From Clostridium sp. AM30-24 (GTDB lineage: Bacteria; Bacillota; Clostridia; Lachnospirales; Lachnospiraceae), in contig NZ_QUJB01000006.1 in assembly GCF_003480435.1 (NCBI RefSeq), positions 62,001 through 126,000 on the forward strand: DNA of 64,000 nt. The letters are read 5' to 3'. Shown piece after piece: positions 33,208 to 41,169 of the stretch. The translations under genes and the position numbers were made by a program. The notes under the pieces are model-generated. The model saw only the letters and a program-made list of their open reading frames with translations. It was not told where the DNA came from and did no database searches. Numbering within the stretch: the stretch's first letter is position 1; each line of letters starts with the position of its first letter.

Positions 33208-33290
33208 TCCAGAAGTACGGATTCGAACCGTAATCCTGCTCTCCCTGTTTTATGATGCGCATCGCTGCTTTGCCGTTAAGCTACTTCTGG
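33208..33290 (-). tRNA. degenerate tRNA, CAT-like loop
   Basis: Acceptor CCAGAAG/CTTCTGG, D arm GCTTAACGGCAAAGC and T arm TACGGTTCGAATCCGTA are all intact. The segment between D and T arms (34 nt, containing ATCATAA) cannot form a 5-bp anticodon stem, so this is probably a decayed or rearranged tRNA. Confidence 0.5.
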
Positions 33291-33292
33291 AA

Positions 33293-33366
33293 TGGACCAT
33301 CAGGGACTTGAACCCCGGGCCGACCACTTATGAGGCGGTTGCTCTAACCAACTGAGCTAATGGTCC
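33293..33366 (-). tRNA. tRNA with CAT anticodon (Ile2 or Met)
   Basis: Acceptor GGACCAT/ATGGTCC, D arm GCTCAGTTGGTTAGAGC, anticodon stem ACCGC/GTGGT with loop CTCATAA, T arm with GTTCAAGTCC. The acceptor and T arm resemble tRNA-Ile2(CAT), whose C34 is modified to lysidine; elongator Met is the alternative. Confidence 0.85.
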
Positions 33367-33465
33367 TGAGCGTGAGGATAGCTTTCGGTCTATCCCCAAG
33401 CTGTTGCAGTTCTTAGCCACCAGCTGCAACAAAGGCTCTCTGCGTTTATCTGCCGACCGCAGGGA

Positions 33466-33537
33466 TTGGAGAGATGGGGATTGAACCCATACCTTACGAT
33501 TATGATTCGCATGCTCTGCCTGCTGAGCTACACTCCA
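33466..33537 (-). tRNA. tRNA-Met(CAT)
   Basis: Acceptor TGGAGTG/CTCTCCA (one T-T mismatch), D arm GCTCAGCAGGCAGAGC, anticodon stem TGCGA/TCGTA with loop ATCATAA, T arm ATGGGTTCAATCCCCAT. Confidence 0.8.
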
Positions 33538-33539
33538 AA

Positions 33540-34086
33540 ATAAACATGATTAGGGCTTCCCCTTATCCATCGCCGATGCAATCATATTCAGCCAATGTGA
33601 CGACAAGTCTGAGCTTTCGGGAGCGACCCTATGCTTCTTGCCGCGGTCAAAGCACATGCAGGATTTCACCTGCAAATTTCACGGTTCTTTCAGATGTTTT
33701 TTTCTCAATTCGCTATCGAGGAAACTTTTTGTTTGCTGCCATACCGCTACTTTAACGAATTTCTTGTGTTATACCCCGATTTCTCAGGTTCAATGCAAAT
33801 CGACTTGTTTGAGATGTTCCATTTAGTCCGGGGTCTCTCACACCACTCACATCAATGGATTATTCTTACACCGTAAGCGTCTTTTCTACGCCGACCACAA
33901 GGATTCTGCTTTTGATTTTCTCTATGATGATACACTGCACAGCATTGTTGACGGTTTCCATCTTCTCCACAGGATCACTCTCTGCGGAAAGCATCAATAA
34001 ATCCAGTATCCCGAATTTATCTATCTCGTTACTGCACATCTCGGCAAGGCTGAAAAACCTCTCTACACCGAGGTAATCATGTTTAA
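33540..34086. other. intergenic stretch within tRNA cluster
   Basis: No gene I can support. A 57-residue minus-strand frame (34042 to 33866, MCSNEIDKFGILDLLMLSAE...) lacks a good ribosome site. A GCAGG/CCTGC hairpin at about 33658-33673 may be a relic T arm. Confidence 0.4.
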
Positions 34087-34088
34087 GC

Positions 34089-34160
34089 TGGCATAGCCGG
34101 ATTCGAACCGGCGACATTTTGCTTAACAGGCAAGCGTTCTGACCGCTGGACTATATGCCA
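34089..34160 (-). tRNA. tRNA-Asn(GTT)
   Basis: Acceptor TGGCATA/TATGCCA, anticodon stem GCTTGC/GCAA with loop CTGTTAA, T arm GCCGGTTCGAATCCGGC. Confidence 0.88.
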
Positions 34161-34166
34161 ATGAAT

Positions 34167-34237
34167 TGCAGGAGTGGGATTTGAACCCACGATCTTCGGG
34201 GAATGACCCCGACGAGCTGCCAACTGCTCTATCCCGC
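34167..34237 (-). tRNA. initiator-like tRNA-fMet(CAT)
   Basis: Acceptor has a mismatched first pair (A1:A72) then GCGGGA/TCCTGC. D stem GAGC/GCTC with A11:T24. Anticodon stem TCGGG/CCCGA with three G:C pairs. All three are hallmarks of bacterial initiator tRNA. The anticodon loop is GTCATTC: CAT in place but T37 and a possible G32-C38 pair are odd. Confidence 0.7.
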
Positions 34238-34386
34238 TTTGTGCGCATCCCATTCGATGATTTCTTGAATCTTCGTAAGCACCTGTGCACTATCAGCGCC
34301 GACTATCAAGTGTTTTCTCATGGGCATTGTCAATCTCTCTGAGGCGTTGCGCGTACCTCAGTTCATCTGGGCGCTACCCAGCCTGC

Positions 34387-34462
34387 ATCGGAATGGAAGG
34401 ATTCGAACCCCCGTCCACTCGGGATCTGTCCCGAATACTCGCGCCTACGAGCTGCATTCCGA
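34387..34462 (-). tRNA. tRNA-like gene with 6-nt anticodon loop
   Basis: Acceptor TCGGAAT/ATTCCGA is perfect, D arm GCTC/GAGT and T arm GGGGGTTCGAATCCTTC are present. The anticodon arm is TCGGG/CCCGA with loop ACAGAT, one base short, so no anticodon can be assigned. Probably decaying. Confidence 0.6.
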
Positions 34463-34537
34463 TAATGTCCCGGACGAACCGGGGCATCGTATGTAAGAAA
34501 AGGAGTCTAAAACACGTCCACCTGCACTTCGGTGGAA

Positions 34538-34621
34538 TGGGAAGAGATGGACTTGAACCAACAGAATCCGAAGACACCAGATTTACAGTCTGGCCCGCTA
34601 CCAATTACGGTATACCTTCCC
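34538..34621 (-). tRNA. tRNA-Tyr(GTA)
   Basis: Anticodon stem CCAGA/TCTGG with loop CTGTAAA, long variable arm, T arm GTTGGTTCAAGTCCATC, acceptor GGGAAGG/CTTCCC. Confidence 0.9.
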
Positions 34622-34749
34622 TTAACCGGCATCGGCCGGTTAGCAATAGTTTTGTTCGTGCCATGCCCTGCACTATGCGGTTTTTAAGAATCATATCGTT
34701 TTACCGCCAATCTACACGCTGCTCTTTTACCCTCAAGCAGTAGTCGGGA

Positions 34750-34812
34750 TTGCATGGGCGAGAAATTGCACCTCGCTACTGAGCATTTTCAGCAATCCTA
34801 ATCTCCATGCAA
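34750..34812 (-). tRNA. degenerate mini-tRNA, 63 nt
   Basis: Perfect acceptor TTGCATGG/CCATGCAA and a T-arm-like CGAGG/TCTCG with loop TGCAATT. There is no clear D arm, and the loop CTGAAAA has only a weak stem. Probably a tRNA relic. Confidence 0.4.
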
Positions 34813-34930
34813 CAACAATTTTAGAGAAGGAAAACTCTGGTTATGGCAAACCAGAAACCATACGGCAGATTCGCTCCGCCTTAACAGCAAACAGCTATAT
34901 GGAATGTAAGAGGTATTCCCTTTTCGGGAA

Positions 34931-35013
34931 CGGTGCATACAGGATTCGAACCTGTACTGCATTTCTGCAGGACGACTTAGCAAGACGCTCCGCTACCATT
35001 ACGGCAATGCACC
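34931..35013 (-). tRNA. tRNA-Ser(GCT)
   Basis: Acceptor GGTGCAT/ATGCACC, loop TTGCTAA, long variable arm CTGCA/TGCAG with GAAA loop, T arm ACAGGTTCGAATCCTGT. One mismatch in the anticodon stem. Confidence 0.82.
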
Positions 35014-35018
35014 TAAAA

Positions 35019-35102
35019 CGCCATGATAGGGATTCGAACCCCAGACCCTTTCACAGACAGTAAGTTTTCAAGACCACTCCCTCGACCAACCGGACTCATG
35101 GC
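35019..35102 (-). tRNA. tRNA-Ser(TGA)
   Basis: Acceptor GCCATGA/TCATGGC, loop CTTGAAA, long variable region, T arm GGGGTTCGAATCCC. The outer anticodon-stem pairs are weak. Confidence 0.8.
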
Positions 35103-35473
35103 AAAGTAGTTTTCCCTTGATATCGTTCAAGTCGGCTCTGCTTTAACTGCCGGTCATAAACGCTTTTCCAAAATTTAGAAAAGATAATTTCACGTTAGTG
35201 GACATTTCAGCAACTTACCACTATGACTGCGTTGCCTTTGGCCCCTTAGCTTCTCAAATGATGTTTCCCGGGATTCAGAAAATGCCACGCCTTTGATCCA
35301 CCCGGGCTGTAACTACTCTGGATGCCTCGATGGCACACACTGATAGGGAATCCCGCACCTATCAGATCCCTGAGCTCTTTCTGCCCTTCTTACCGGGCTA
35401 TCGGCTATGAATTTAACCTTGTTTCCCACAAGAAGAAACAGGATAATTCCCAAATAAGCTAAAACCATTTGAT
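35103..35473. other. intergenic, no gene
   Basis: About 370 nt without a supported ORF or tRNA. It contains hairpins such as CCCGGG/CCCGGG (about 35268-35308) and CTGATAGG/CCTATCAG (about 35338-35368), perhaps relics of further tRNAs or processing sites. Confidence 0.4.
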
Positions 35474-35476
35474 ACC

Positions 35477-36202
35477 TCAAGTATTCAACCAGTCATTATC
35501 AAGATAATAGAAACCATATACTGCCCCACCTGTTACTAAAATCCAAACGATCCAGAACAACCAAATTCGTGATGATGTCATTCTCTTTATCGCCGTATCG
35601 ATGCCAACATCAAAGAATCTTGAATTCTCAGATATTGTCCCGTCTCGCAGATCTGTATATATGGTTCCTGCGCATTTTGCCGGAGTAGCATAATATTGAA
35701 ACCTCACATTTGAAGATTTCTTTATTGTGTCTATATAATGGGCATCTGGTCTCTGGATTTTCTTGTAATCCATCTCAATCCCGAGAAACTTAATTCGGTT
35801 ACTGTGAACATTTTCACTACCAGCATAGTCCCATGTCCAATACACCTCAGTGTGTGTATGGTGGTTGCCCTTGCTATCCGTAGTCATTACAGTCCTTGTA
35901 TGCATGGTATAATGTTCTTCGACTTTTTCAACATACAGATATTCTCCGCCAATCTCTGGATATGTCACCGGATCTACTGCTTCCAGAGTCCCATATACGA
36001 ATGCATTTCCAACAGAGGTGTCCATTCCATACTGAAACTGTTCAGCATCTGTGATTTGCAATGCTGAATAATACTCAGAATTTTTCTGCACCTGATGGGC
36101 ATCAATCCGACCTGCGATTACAATTCCAAGAATCATCATCACTGCAATAATTGTGACACTGGCAAGAATTTCACGTTTGGTTATCTCCATATCATTCTCC
36201 AA
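35477..36202 (-). CDS. two-TM membrane protein paired with LemA
   Basis: 241 aa. Transmembrane helices at about 11-30 and 212-233 flank an extracellular beta-rich domain with VYGTLEAVDPVTYPEIGGEY and a His-rich TTDSKGNHHTHTEVYW, similar in layout to TMEM43/GIDE-like proteins. Its ATG overlaps the end of lemA, so the two are coupled. Unknown function; probably envelope remodelling during infection. Confidence 0.6.
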   Translation of the reverse strand: MENDMEITKREILASVTIIAVMMILGIVIAGRIDAHQVQKNSEYYSALQITDAEQFQYGMDTSVGNAFVYGTLEAVDPVTYPEIGGEYLYVEKVEEHYTMHTRTVMTTDSKGNHHTHTEVYWTWDYAGSENVHSNRIKFLGIEMDYKKIQRPDAHYIDTIKKSSNVRFQYYATPAKCAGTIYTDLRDGTISENSRFFDVGIDTAIKRMTSSRIWLFWIVWILVTGGAVYGFYYLDNDWLNT

Positions 36203-36734
36203 ACAAATTGGTAGGTGCGTCTACCGGAGCACCATAATCAAGACGCTCATACTCCTGCATCTCATATCCAGTCCAACTAAGAAAAACTCTGGCTGGAAAG
36301 CCCTTCACATATTGCTTGTACGCTCCGACCTGCTTGTTATATGCAGATCGATACTGGGCAATTAGATTTTCTGTTGTTGCCAGTTCGGTCATCAACTGTT
36401 TGTAATTCTCATTACTCTTCAGTTCTGGATACGCCTCCGCGACCGCAGTGATTGCTGTAGTTACATTTTCAATGTCCGAGGTATTGCTTCGTCCATCCAC
36501 AATTGCCTGTAGCACTTCCGCCTCGTGCTTATCATATTGTTTCACAGTATCCACAAGATTCGGGAGAAGATCAATTCGACGCTTCTCCTGAACACGAATA
36601 TCCGATTCGGAAGTTTCAACTGCCTGCTCCAATGCAATAGCATGATTTCGGCTTCCCTGAATCCCGAACATTCCAGCTCCAGCAATGCACACAACACCAG
36701 CTATCGAAATTAACACAACTTTCCAGTTTTTCAT
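36192..36734 (-). CDS. lemA: LemA family protein
   Basis: 180 aa. N-terminal anchor helix (VVLISIAGVVCIAGAGMFG), then the LemA core: RRIDLLPNLVDTVKQYDKHE, AVAEAYPELKSNENYKQLMT, ELATTENLIAQYRSAYNKQV and a closing VKGFPARVFLSWTGY. LemA proteins are membrane-anchored four-helix bundles of unclear role, occasionally carried by phages. Confidence 0.9.
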   Translation of the reverse strand: MKNWKVVLISIAGVVCIAGAGMFGIQGSRNHAIALEQAVETSESDIRVQEKRRIDLLPNLVDTVKQYDKHEAEVLQAIVDGRSNTSDIENVTTAITAVAEAYPELKSNENYKQLMTELATTENLIAQYRSAYNKQVGAYKQYVKGFPARVFLSWTGYEMQEYERLDYGAPVDAPTNLFGE

Positions 36735-36743
36735 ATCAGTCTC

Positions 36744-36902
36744 CTATCGCAAAATCAACAATGCATCGGCAATCAGCAAAATCATCATCGCCGCAAATCC
36801 TGTCTTTGTTTCCCGGTCATTGATGCTGAGCTTTGCAAAGTACGCCATCATCGCCGCCAGTACAATATCCAGAAAAACAACAATTCCTCTAACAATTATC
36901 AT
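36744..36902 (-). CDS. small membrane protein, 52 aa
   Basis: MIIVRGIVVFLDIVLAAMMA, then AAMMILLIADALLILR: two hydrophobic helices with a polar loop. Directly upstream of lemA in the same operon. Unknown. Confidence 0.55.
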   Translation of the reverse strand: MIIVRGIVVFLDIVLAAMMAYFAKLSINDRETKTGFAAMMILLIADALLILR

Positions 36903-36912
36903 CCGTCTGCTC

Positions 36913-37548
36913 CTATCGTGCCATCGTGATCAGTTCCGAATACGGAAGGGATTCAATCCACTCCCGGAACTGCTGCCACTCATCAAGCTTATGTCCTGCG
37001 CGGGCATGATAGATATTCCGCAGCACCGCATAATTCAGCATGACCGCGCGCTTCTGGTTGTAGGACGTAGGAAGAAGTTGGATCATCTGCCACCAGTATT
37101 TCTTATCCTTGGTTTCAAGATATTTTTCCCTTGCAACATTCATTGAAGCAATAATATTATCCATACAAACCATCCAATGATGCTCATCACAATTTAGAAT
37201 ATGTTCAATGCTAAAGTCTTCGCGTTCAAACCGTTTAGCATGGATTTTATGCATGGTGCTACAGCTGTTCGCAACCGTACCAATTTTGTAAGTATCAAAT
37301 TCTTTCCACCAATACAATGGTGCTGTGATATCGACCATGACCGGAAGGAAGCGTATAAACTTTGAATGATCCGTCCCTGCCTTAATCAGACGTTCCATGA
37401 GATCCAGATCGTTCTCACCGATTCTCATATGCCCCGGCCAAAACTGACTGTCACTCTTGCCCCAGCTGTTCATAGGATTGCGTGTCCCTCTGATTGTCGC
37501 CTGCCATTGATCCGGTGACGGCGTGACTGTATTCTCAAGTTTAATCAT
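36913..37548 (-). CDS. ThyX-like fold protein lacking the RHR motif
   Basis: 211 aa. DHSKFIRFLPVMVDITAPLY and LLPTSYNQKRAVMLNYAVLR, followed by NIYHARAGHKLDEWQQFREW, follow the ThyX layout. The RHRxxS signature of flavin-dependent thymidylate synthase is replaced by TVANSCSTMHKIHAK. Either a divergent or inactive relative, or another phage nucleotide enzyme. Family assignment is tentative. Confidence 0.5.
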   Translation of the reverse strand: MIKLENTVTPSPDQWQATIRGTRNPMNSWGKSDSQFWPGHMRIGENDLDLMERLIKAGTDHSKFIRFLPVMVDITAPLYWWKEFDTYKIGTVANSCSTMHKIHAKRFEREDFSIEHILNCDEHHWMVCMDNIIASMNVAREKYLETKDKKYWWQMIQLLPTSYNQKRAVMLNYAVLRNIYHARAGHKLDEWQQFREWIESLPYSELITMAR

Positions 37549-37986
37549 CTAATTCTCCCCCCTCTTAGCATATTTCTGTTTGTCCTCTTCTCGAGCAAGT
37601 TCACAGAATTTCCATCTTTCCGCCAAAAGCTCACCGCTCCAGCTTGTTTTTCCATCTGGGTAAGTTATAAAGAGATGATTGTCCGACTCTGTTCCTCTGA
37701 AATATCTCCTCTCAAATTGATCTTTTTCATCGTTCCGAGCAAATACCGGCGTGTCTATCGGCACCCTGTTCCAGTCAATTCCAAAATCCGTATATTCAGA
37801 ATTGAGCCACTTCTCAAAAGCAACACCGCATTTAACCTCTGCATTATGAAACACACTTAATATGCACCTATCACATCCAATATCTTTTCCACATTTGACA
37901 AGTCGTCCCTCTTCTGTGACAGCAACAATTGAGTGCTTCATCGCAATATCCATGATCTCTTTTGCGAACTTCTCCCGGTTAAGCAT
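37549..37986 (-). CDS. hypothetical protein, 145 aa
   Basis: Contains KCGKDIGCDRCILSV and RVPIDTPVFARND...FITYPDGKTSW, an OB/SH3-like fragment common in phage early proteins. The stop is adjacent to the ThyX-like gene start. Function unknown. Confidence 0.55.
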   Translation of the reverse strand: MLNREKFAKEIMDIAMKHSIVAVTEEGRLVKCGKDIGCDRCILSVFHNAEVKCGVAFEKWLNSEYTDFGIDWNRVPIDTPVFARNDEKDQFERRYFRGTESDNHLFITYPDGKTSWSGELLAERWKFCELAREEDKQKYAKRGEN

Positions 37987-38413
37987 GTAACTGCTCCTCT
38001 CTCATCTCTTTCTGCAACTCCATCGCCTTATCCATGTACCAGTCCGATTTTGCCATATCCTCATCATGTTTGCCCTTGCTGTCAGCCCGGTACCGATATT
38101 TCCATGCATTGCAGACGCAGAAGTTGATGACTGCTTGCATTCCAAATGCCGTAATCATTTCTTCAATGCATTCATGCTGTCTGTTCGTGTAGTGCACTGG
38201 ATGGTTGACAGGATCGCTGTCTTTTTCAACCTGCGCGGAAAAATCGAAACGCTCTGGATGATTCTCAACGTCTGCAGCTAACTTGCCAGTCTTAAAAACA
38301 TCACATTCCGGGATTTCTTCGATATACTTATCGTAATTATCGCTGGACTTATTTATGCATACCAGATGTCCATCACATTTTACGCAGTAAGGACAATTCT
38401 CACATTCTTTCAT
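37979..38413 (-). CDS. DUF3310 protein with N-terminal cysteine cluster
   Basis: 144 aa. N-terminal CENCPYCVKCDGHLVCINKS (zinc or Fe-S-like). The C-terminal half is DUF3310: NHPVHYTNRQHECIEEMITA, FCVCNAWKYRYRADSKG, DMAKSDWYMDKAMELQ. DUF3310 is common in phages near nucleotide metabolism genes. Confidence 0.8.
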   Translation of the reverse strand: MKECENCPYCVKCDGHLVCINKSSDNYDKYIEEIPECDVFKTGKLAADVENHPERFDFSAQVEKDSDPVNHPVHYTNRQHECIEEMITAFGMQAVINFCVCNAWKYRYRADSKGKHDEDMAKSDWYMDKAMELQKEMREEQLHA

Positions 38414-38550
38414 CGCGATCCCCTCTCCTCTCCGTCAATACAGCTATCGGTCAGTTCAACCTCTAAGCTGTAATTCTCGCCGTCGGGATTGTTGCAGATC
38501 CACTCGCCGTCTTCTTTTATTCTGTATTTGCATTTTCCGCATGTGCACAT
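38410..38550 (-). CDS. tiny zinc-binding protein, 46 aa
   Basis: MCTCGKCKYRIKEDGEWICN...; CxCxxC pattern. Stop overlaps the start of the DUF3310 gene (ATGA). Confidence 0.5.
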   Translation of the reverse strand: MCTCGKCKYRIKEDGEWICNNPDGENYSLEVELTDSCIDGEERGSR

Positions 38551-38963
38551 TGTCGCGTACCTCTTTTTTTATTTTTGAAAAATTTTGAATCAGGTATCCT
38601 TATCCCAACGCCTCTTAAAATACTCCGTTGAGAATGTGTGGGAAAAGGCTTTTTTATTTTTCGGAAATTTGAGGGGCTAACTCCGCCCGGAAACAACGCC
38701 CCATTAGACCCCTACCCGGGTGTTCTTTCTGGCTGTCTCTATATTGTCCGACGTCTTGTATAATTTTAACACAATTCTGTGTTATGTCTTTCAAACTATT
38801 CGTTAAATGTCTCTTTGGCGAATAGTTTAATTTTCCCACATGCTCGAGAAATCCAGTAAAATAAGGCATTTCCAGCCTTTCGTATGTCGCCACTGAATTG
38901 TATAGAATTGTGTGGGGCATTTTGCTCGTATACTGTCAGACAATAGGGTCTATTTTCAAGCCT
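38551..38963. promoter_or_regulatory. non-coding control region with inverted repeats
   Basis: Contains AACACA/TGTGTT (38768-38783), a related half-site AGAATTGTGTG (about 38901-38912) and a 9-bp inverted repeat AACTATTCG/CGAATAGTT (38794-38802, 38819-38827). An 88-codon minus frame here (38654-38920) has no ribosome site, so I do not call it a gene. Confidence 0.45.
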
Positions 38964-39593
38964 TTATTCTGGTAGATCTTCCGGGGATTCCGGTAACATG
39001 TCAACGATTTTAGCCCTTGCGGCGATCTCTTCCCGGCTGTACTCCGGCAGCTGATCCCGTCCGTCGCTCTGTATGATCTGGATGTTATCCCGATAACCAT
39101 AATTGGCTTTTAGTGCAAACATACAGCCAATATTGCCGGTTTGAATCACCTCATCGTATAAAGTTGACTCACATTCTGATTTCCATTTTTGCGCCGATTT
39201 GGAGTGCCCGGACGCTACCCTATACTCACCATTAACCCAAGTAGTCATTGTAGTAGCATCAATACCAACCATAATACAGAATCTCATTAAAGTAGGTTTA
39301 ATCCTACATGTACAACATATACAAGTATATATATCCCACAGAATATTTAACTCTTTTATATTATCAATATTCGTTTTGTACTTCCTTTTAATATCCTTAA
39401 AGAGTTCTGTAATACCTTGAGATGTACAGATATCAATATTGGGATGTCTATGTATATAATCATTAGCTATTTTCATAATCCTGGAAGTGATATTATTTAT
39501 ATACTCTCTTTCCTGCTCTTCTTTATCATCTGTATCCAGAGTTATATCAATCTCTGTAACCTGGTACTTCTCTTTCTCTTTACTATATCCCAT
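38964..39593 (-). CDS. putative small terminase/DNA-packaging-like HTH protein
   Basis: 209 aa. MVGIDATTMTTWVNGEYRVA looks like a helix-turn-helix. The C-terminal part GCMFALKANYGYRDN is the G.(I/M)F.LK.NYG(W/Y)(R/T)D motif of phage small terminase and DNA-packaging proteins. It is distant from the large terminase (29-31 kb), so function is uncertain. Confidence 0.55.
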   Translation of the reverse strand: MGYSKEKEKYQVTEIDITLDTDDKEEQEREYINNITSRIMKIANDYIHRHPNIDICTSQGITELFKDIKRKYKTNIDNIKELNILWDIYTCICCTCRIKPTLMRFCIMVGIDATTMTTWVNGEYRVASGHSKSAQKWKSECESTLYDEVIQTGNIGCMFALKANYGYRDNIQIIQSDGRDQLPEYSREEIAARAKIVDMLPESPEDLPE

Positions 39594-39632
39594 TTCTGTA
39601 TATCTCCTTTCTGACTCTTACAAGTCTATTTT

Positions 39633-39863
39633 TTATGATCCTAATTCTTCTCTTATCTCTTCCAGATGCTCCATGATCCGCTTTGCATCTTCCGGATCAG
39701 AGAGGATCAGTAGCAGCACGCGGAGGCACTCGCGCCGTTGATCTGGTACAGAACATTCTCCAGACGGCGAACAGAAGCGGCATGATCCCAAATCACATTG
39801 TGGCGTTATCTGGTTCAGTATTCCATTTTGTGAGTTGTTTGTTATATCTGTTCTGTTACTCAT
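39633..39863 (-). CDS. hypothetical protein, 76 aa
   Basis: MSNRTDITNNSQNGILNQIT, a CRFCSPSGECSVPDQRREC cysteine cluster, then helix RVLLLILSDPEDAKRIMEHL. Unknown. Confidence 0.5.
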   Translation of the reverse strand: MSNRTDITNNSQNGILNQITPQCDLGSCRFCSPSGECSVPDQRRECLRVLLLILSDPEDAKRIMEHLEEIREELGS

Positions 39864-40535
39864 GTTTCTAATACCTCTCAGGCTTTCGTTTTGCCGCCTT
39901 GCCGCCGTTTTCTCTTCTTCAGCGATAATTTCCTTGTCTCTGTTCTTTAACGCCGTTTAAAAGGCAAACAAAAAGCCCTGACGAAATGGCACAGACTGTT
40001 AAATCTGTCCTATAACGTCAAGGCTCCGTGAGCTGGTTATACTTCCCGGCATCCTTCCGACCCGGGGATCATGTGCAAGATCAAGATGGATCCCACTCCC
40101 TCGCACATGCGATATATGTAATTAACTGGGTATACAATAACAGATATTTTTTATACTGTCAATAGCATTTTATCAATAAGGTAAATTCCGACATTTGATA
40201 TATATATTAAGACCTTACTATACCCTCTTATATAATATATATATTATAATTACCTCGGGGGGATATAGCCTAAGAATGTAATATATATAATATATATTGT
40301 CAATACCTAATTTACAATAATTTTAAATATTATAGCTCTAAAAATCCTATATTTTTGCATACAAAAAGCAGACCGAAACTGTTTTAAAGTCCGATCTGCC
40401 TAACTTTCTATGTTATGTTTTCAACGTGCTTCCACCACATCCTTGAGTGTATAGAGCCCCCGTCGGCAACTTCAGGATAACTCAACTTTCAGAAAAACGC
40501 AAGCAGAAAAATTTAATTTATTTTTCAAAAGGTGC
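39864..40535. promoter_or_regulatory. long AT-rich control region with tandem minus promoters
   Basis: Two minus-strand promoters: TTGACA (complement of 40298-40303)-17 bp-TACATT, and TTGACA (complement of 40157-40162)-17 bp-TATTGT. Downstream at about 39969-40019 a leader hairpin AGCC..GACG/CGTC..GGCT precedes TTTTTG on the minus strand, an attenuator-like terminator. Long TATATA tracts at 40195-40300. No ORF. Confidence 0.55.
40369..40401 (-). terminator. terminator
   Basis: GCAGA.CGGA/.CGGTCTGC-type stem with CTTTTTG following on the minus strand. Confidence 0.55.
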
Positions 40536-40564
40536 TTGACATTCTATTACAAATCAGTTATACA
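40536..40564 (+). promoter_or_regulatory. promoter for small RNA 3
   Basis: TTGACA (40536-40541), 17 bp, TATACA (40559-40564) on the plus strand. Confidence 0.65.
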
Positions 40565-40570
40565 TATGGC

Positions 40571-40648
40571 AAGGGTTGACCGGCGCAATCTCCCCGAAAA
40601 CGGCACGCCGGAGAATGTAAGCTCTGCTTTTGGCGGGGCTTTTATTTT
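40571..40648 (+). ncRNA. candidate small RNA 3, about 78 nt
   Basis: Hairpin CCGGCG/CGCCGG, then terminator AGCTCTGC (40620-40627)/GCGGGGCT (40633-40640) and TTTATTTT. No credible ORF. Same layout as units 1, 2 and 4. Confidence 0.55.
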
Positions 40649-40705
40649 GCCCATTTTACAGGGCAAAGGCTCAAAATCGACCCACTGCCCTACGCCAGAC
40701 AACGA

Positions 40706-40733
40706 AAAAAAAGAGCCGGCGCGATGCCGACCC
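40706..40733 (-). terminator. terminator of the 41.3-40.8 kb minus operon
   Basis: GTCGGC/GCCGGC stem followed by TCTTTTTTTT on the minus strand. Confidence 0.7.
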
Positions 40734-40823
40734 TTTACAATATCAAAATTGTTTAGCAAGTTGCCTATCGATATCCTCTATTTTCTTCATAAGCCGCGCC
40801 CGTTCTTCCTTCAGATCCGCTTA

Positions 40824-41039
40824 CTATGCCAAAATATAAGTACCTTTTTTAAGACCGCTTCTGAATGTTTCATACTTCACGCCACTGTAATTTTCCCAGC
40901 TACCATCCTTGCACTTTTTGTATGGATAAGCTGTGACTGCGCTGGAATTGCAATCAAGGCGTACTCCTCTGACAACTCTTCCGTCTTCTACGTATACGTC
41001 AGTATTTTCCCCGATTGTGTGCCATCCGTCTTTTATCAT
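40824..41039 (-). CDS. hypothetical protein, 71 aa
   Basis: From MIKDGWHTIGENTDVYVEDG at 41039 with AGGAGGTAAAG upstream; the longer frame is not supported. It ends YETFRSGLKKGTYILA. Repeated Gly/Tyr beta pattern suggests a small SH3-like fold. Unknown. Confidence 0.6.
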   Translation of the reverse strand: MIKDGWHTIGENTDVYVEDGRVVRGVRLDCNSSAVTAYPYKKCKDGSWENYSGVKYETFRSGLKKGTYILA

Positions 41040-41071
41040 AATCTTTACCTCCTGTGGTTTATAAAACAGCC

Positions 41072-41100
41072 TTGATAGATAATGCAATATATGCTATACT
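41072..41100 (+). promoter_or_regulatory. promoter for small RNA 4
   Basis: TTGATA (41072-41077), 17 bp, TATACT (41095-41100) on the plus strand. Confidence 0.65.
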
Positions 41101-41106
41101 TTTCCT

Positions 41107-41169
41107 TACTGGAGAGCGGTGGCAAGTTCCGCCCTCTCTGGATCCTGTGAGCCGTTAGGCTCTTTTTTT
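41107..41169 (+). ncRNA. candidate small RNA 4, about 63 nt
   Basis: First hairpin GGAGAG.GG/CC.CTCTC, then terminator GAGCC (41149-41153)/GGCTC (41158-41162) with seven T. Its 3' end touches the stop codon of the convergent 45-aa gene. Confidence 0.55.

Noticed and set aside
33474..34743. Several ORFs across the tRNA cluster
   Set aside because: They cross tRNA genes or lack ribosome sites; composition follows tRNA sequence.
38654..38920. 88-codon minus-strand ORF
   Set aside because: No ribosome site, Pro/Arg-rich junk-like composition, and it spans inverted repeats typical of a control region.
40536..41075. 179-codon plus-strand ORF
   Set aside because: It runs through a terminator and is antisense to a minus gene with a strong AGGAGG site (40824-41039); its start overlaps the small RNA 3 promoter.
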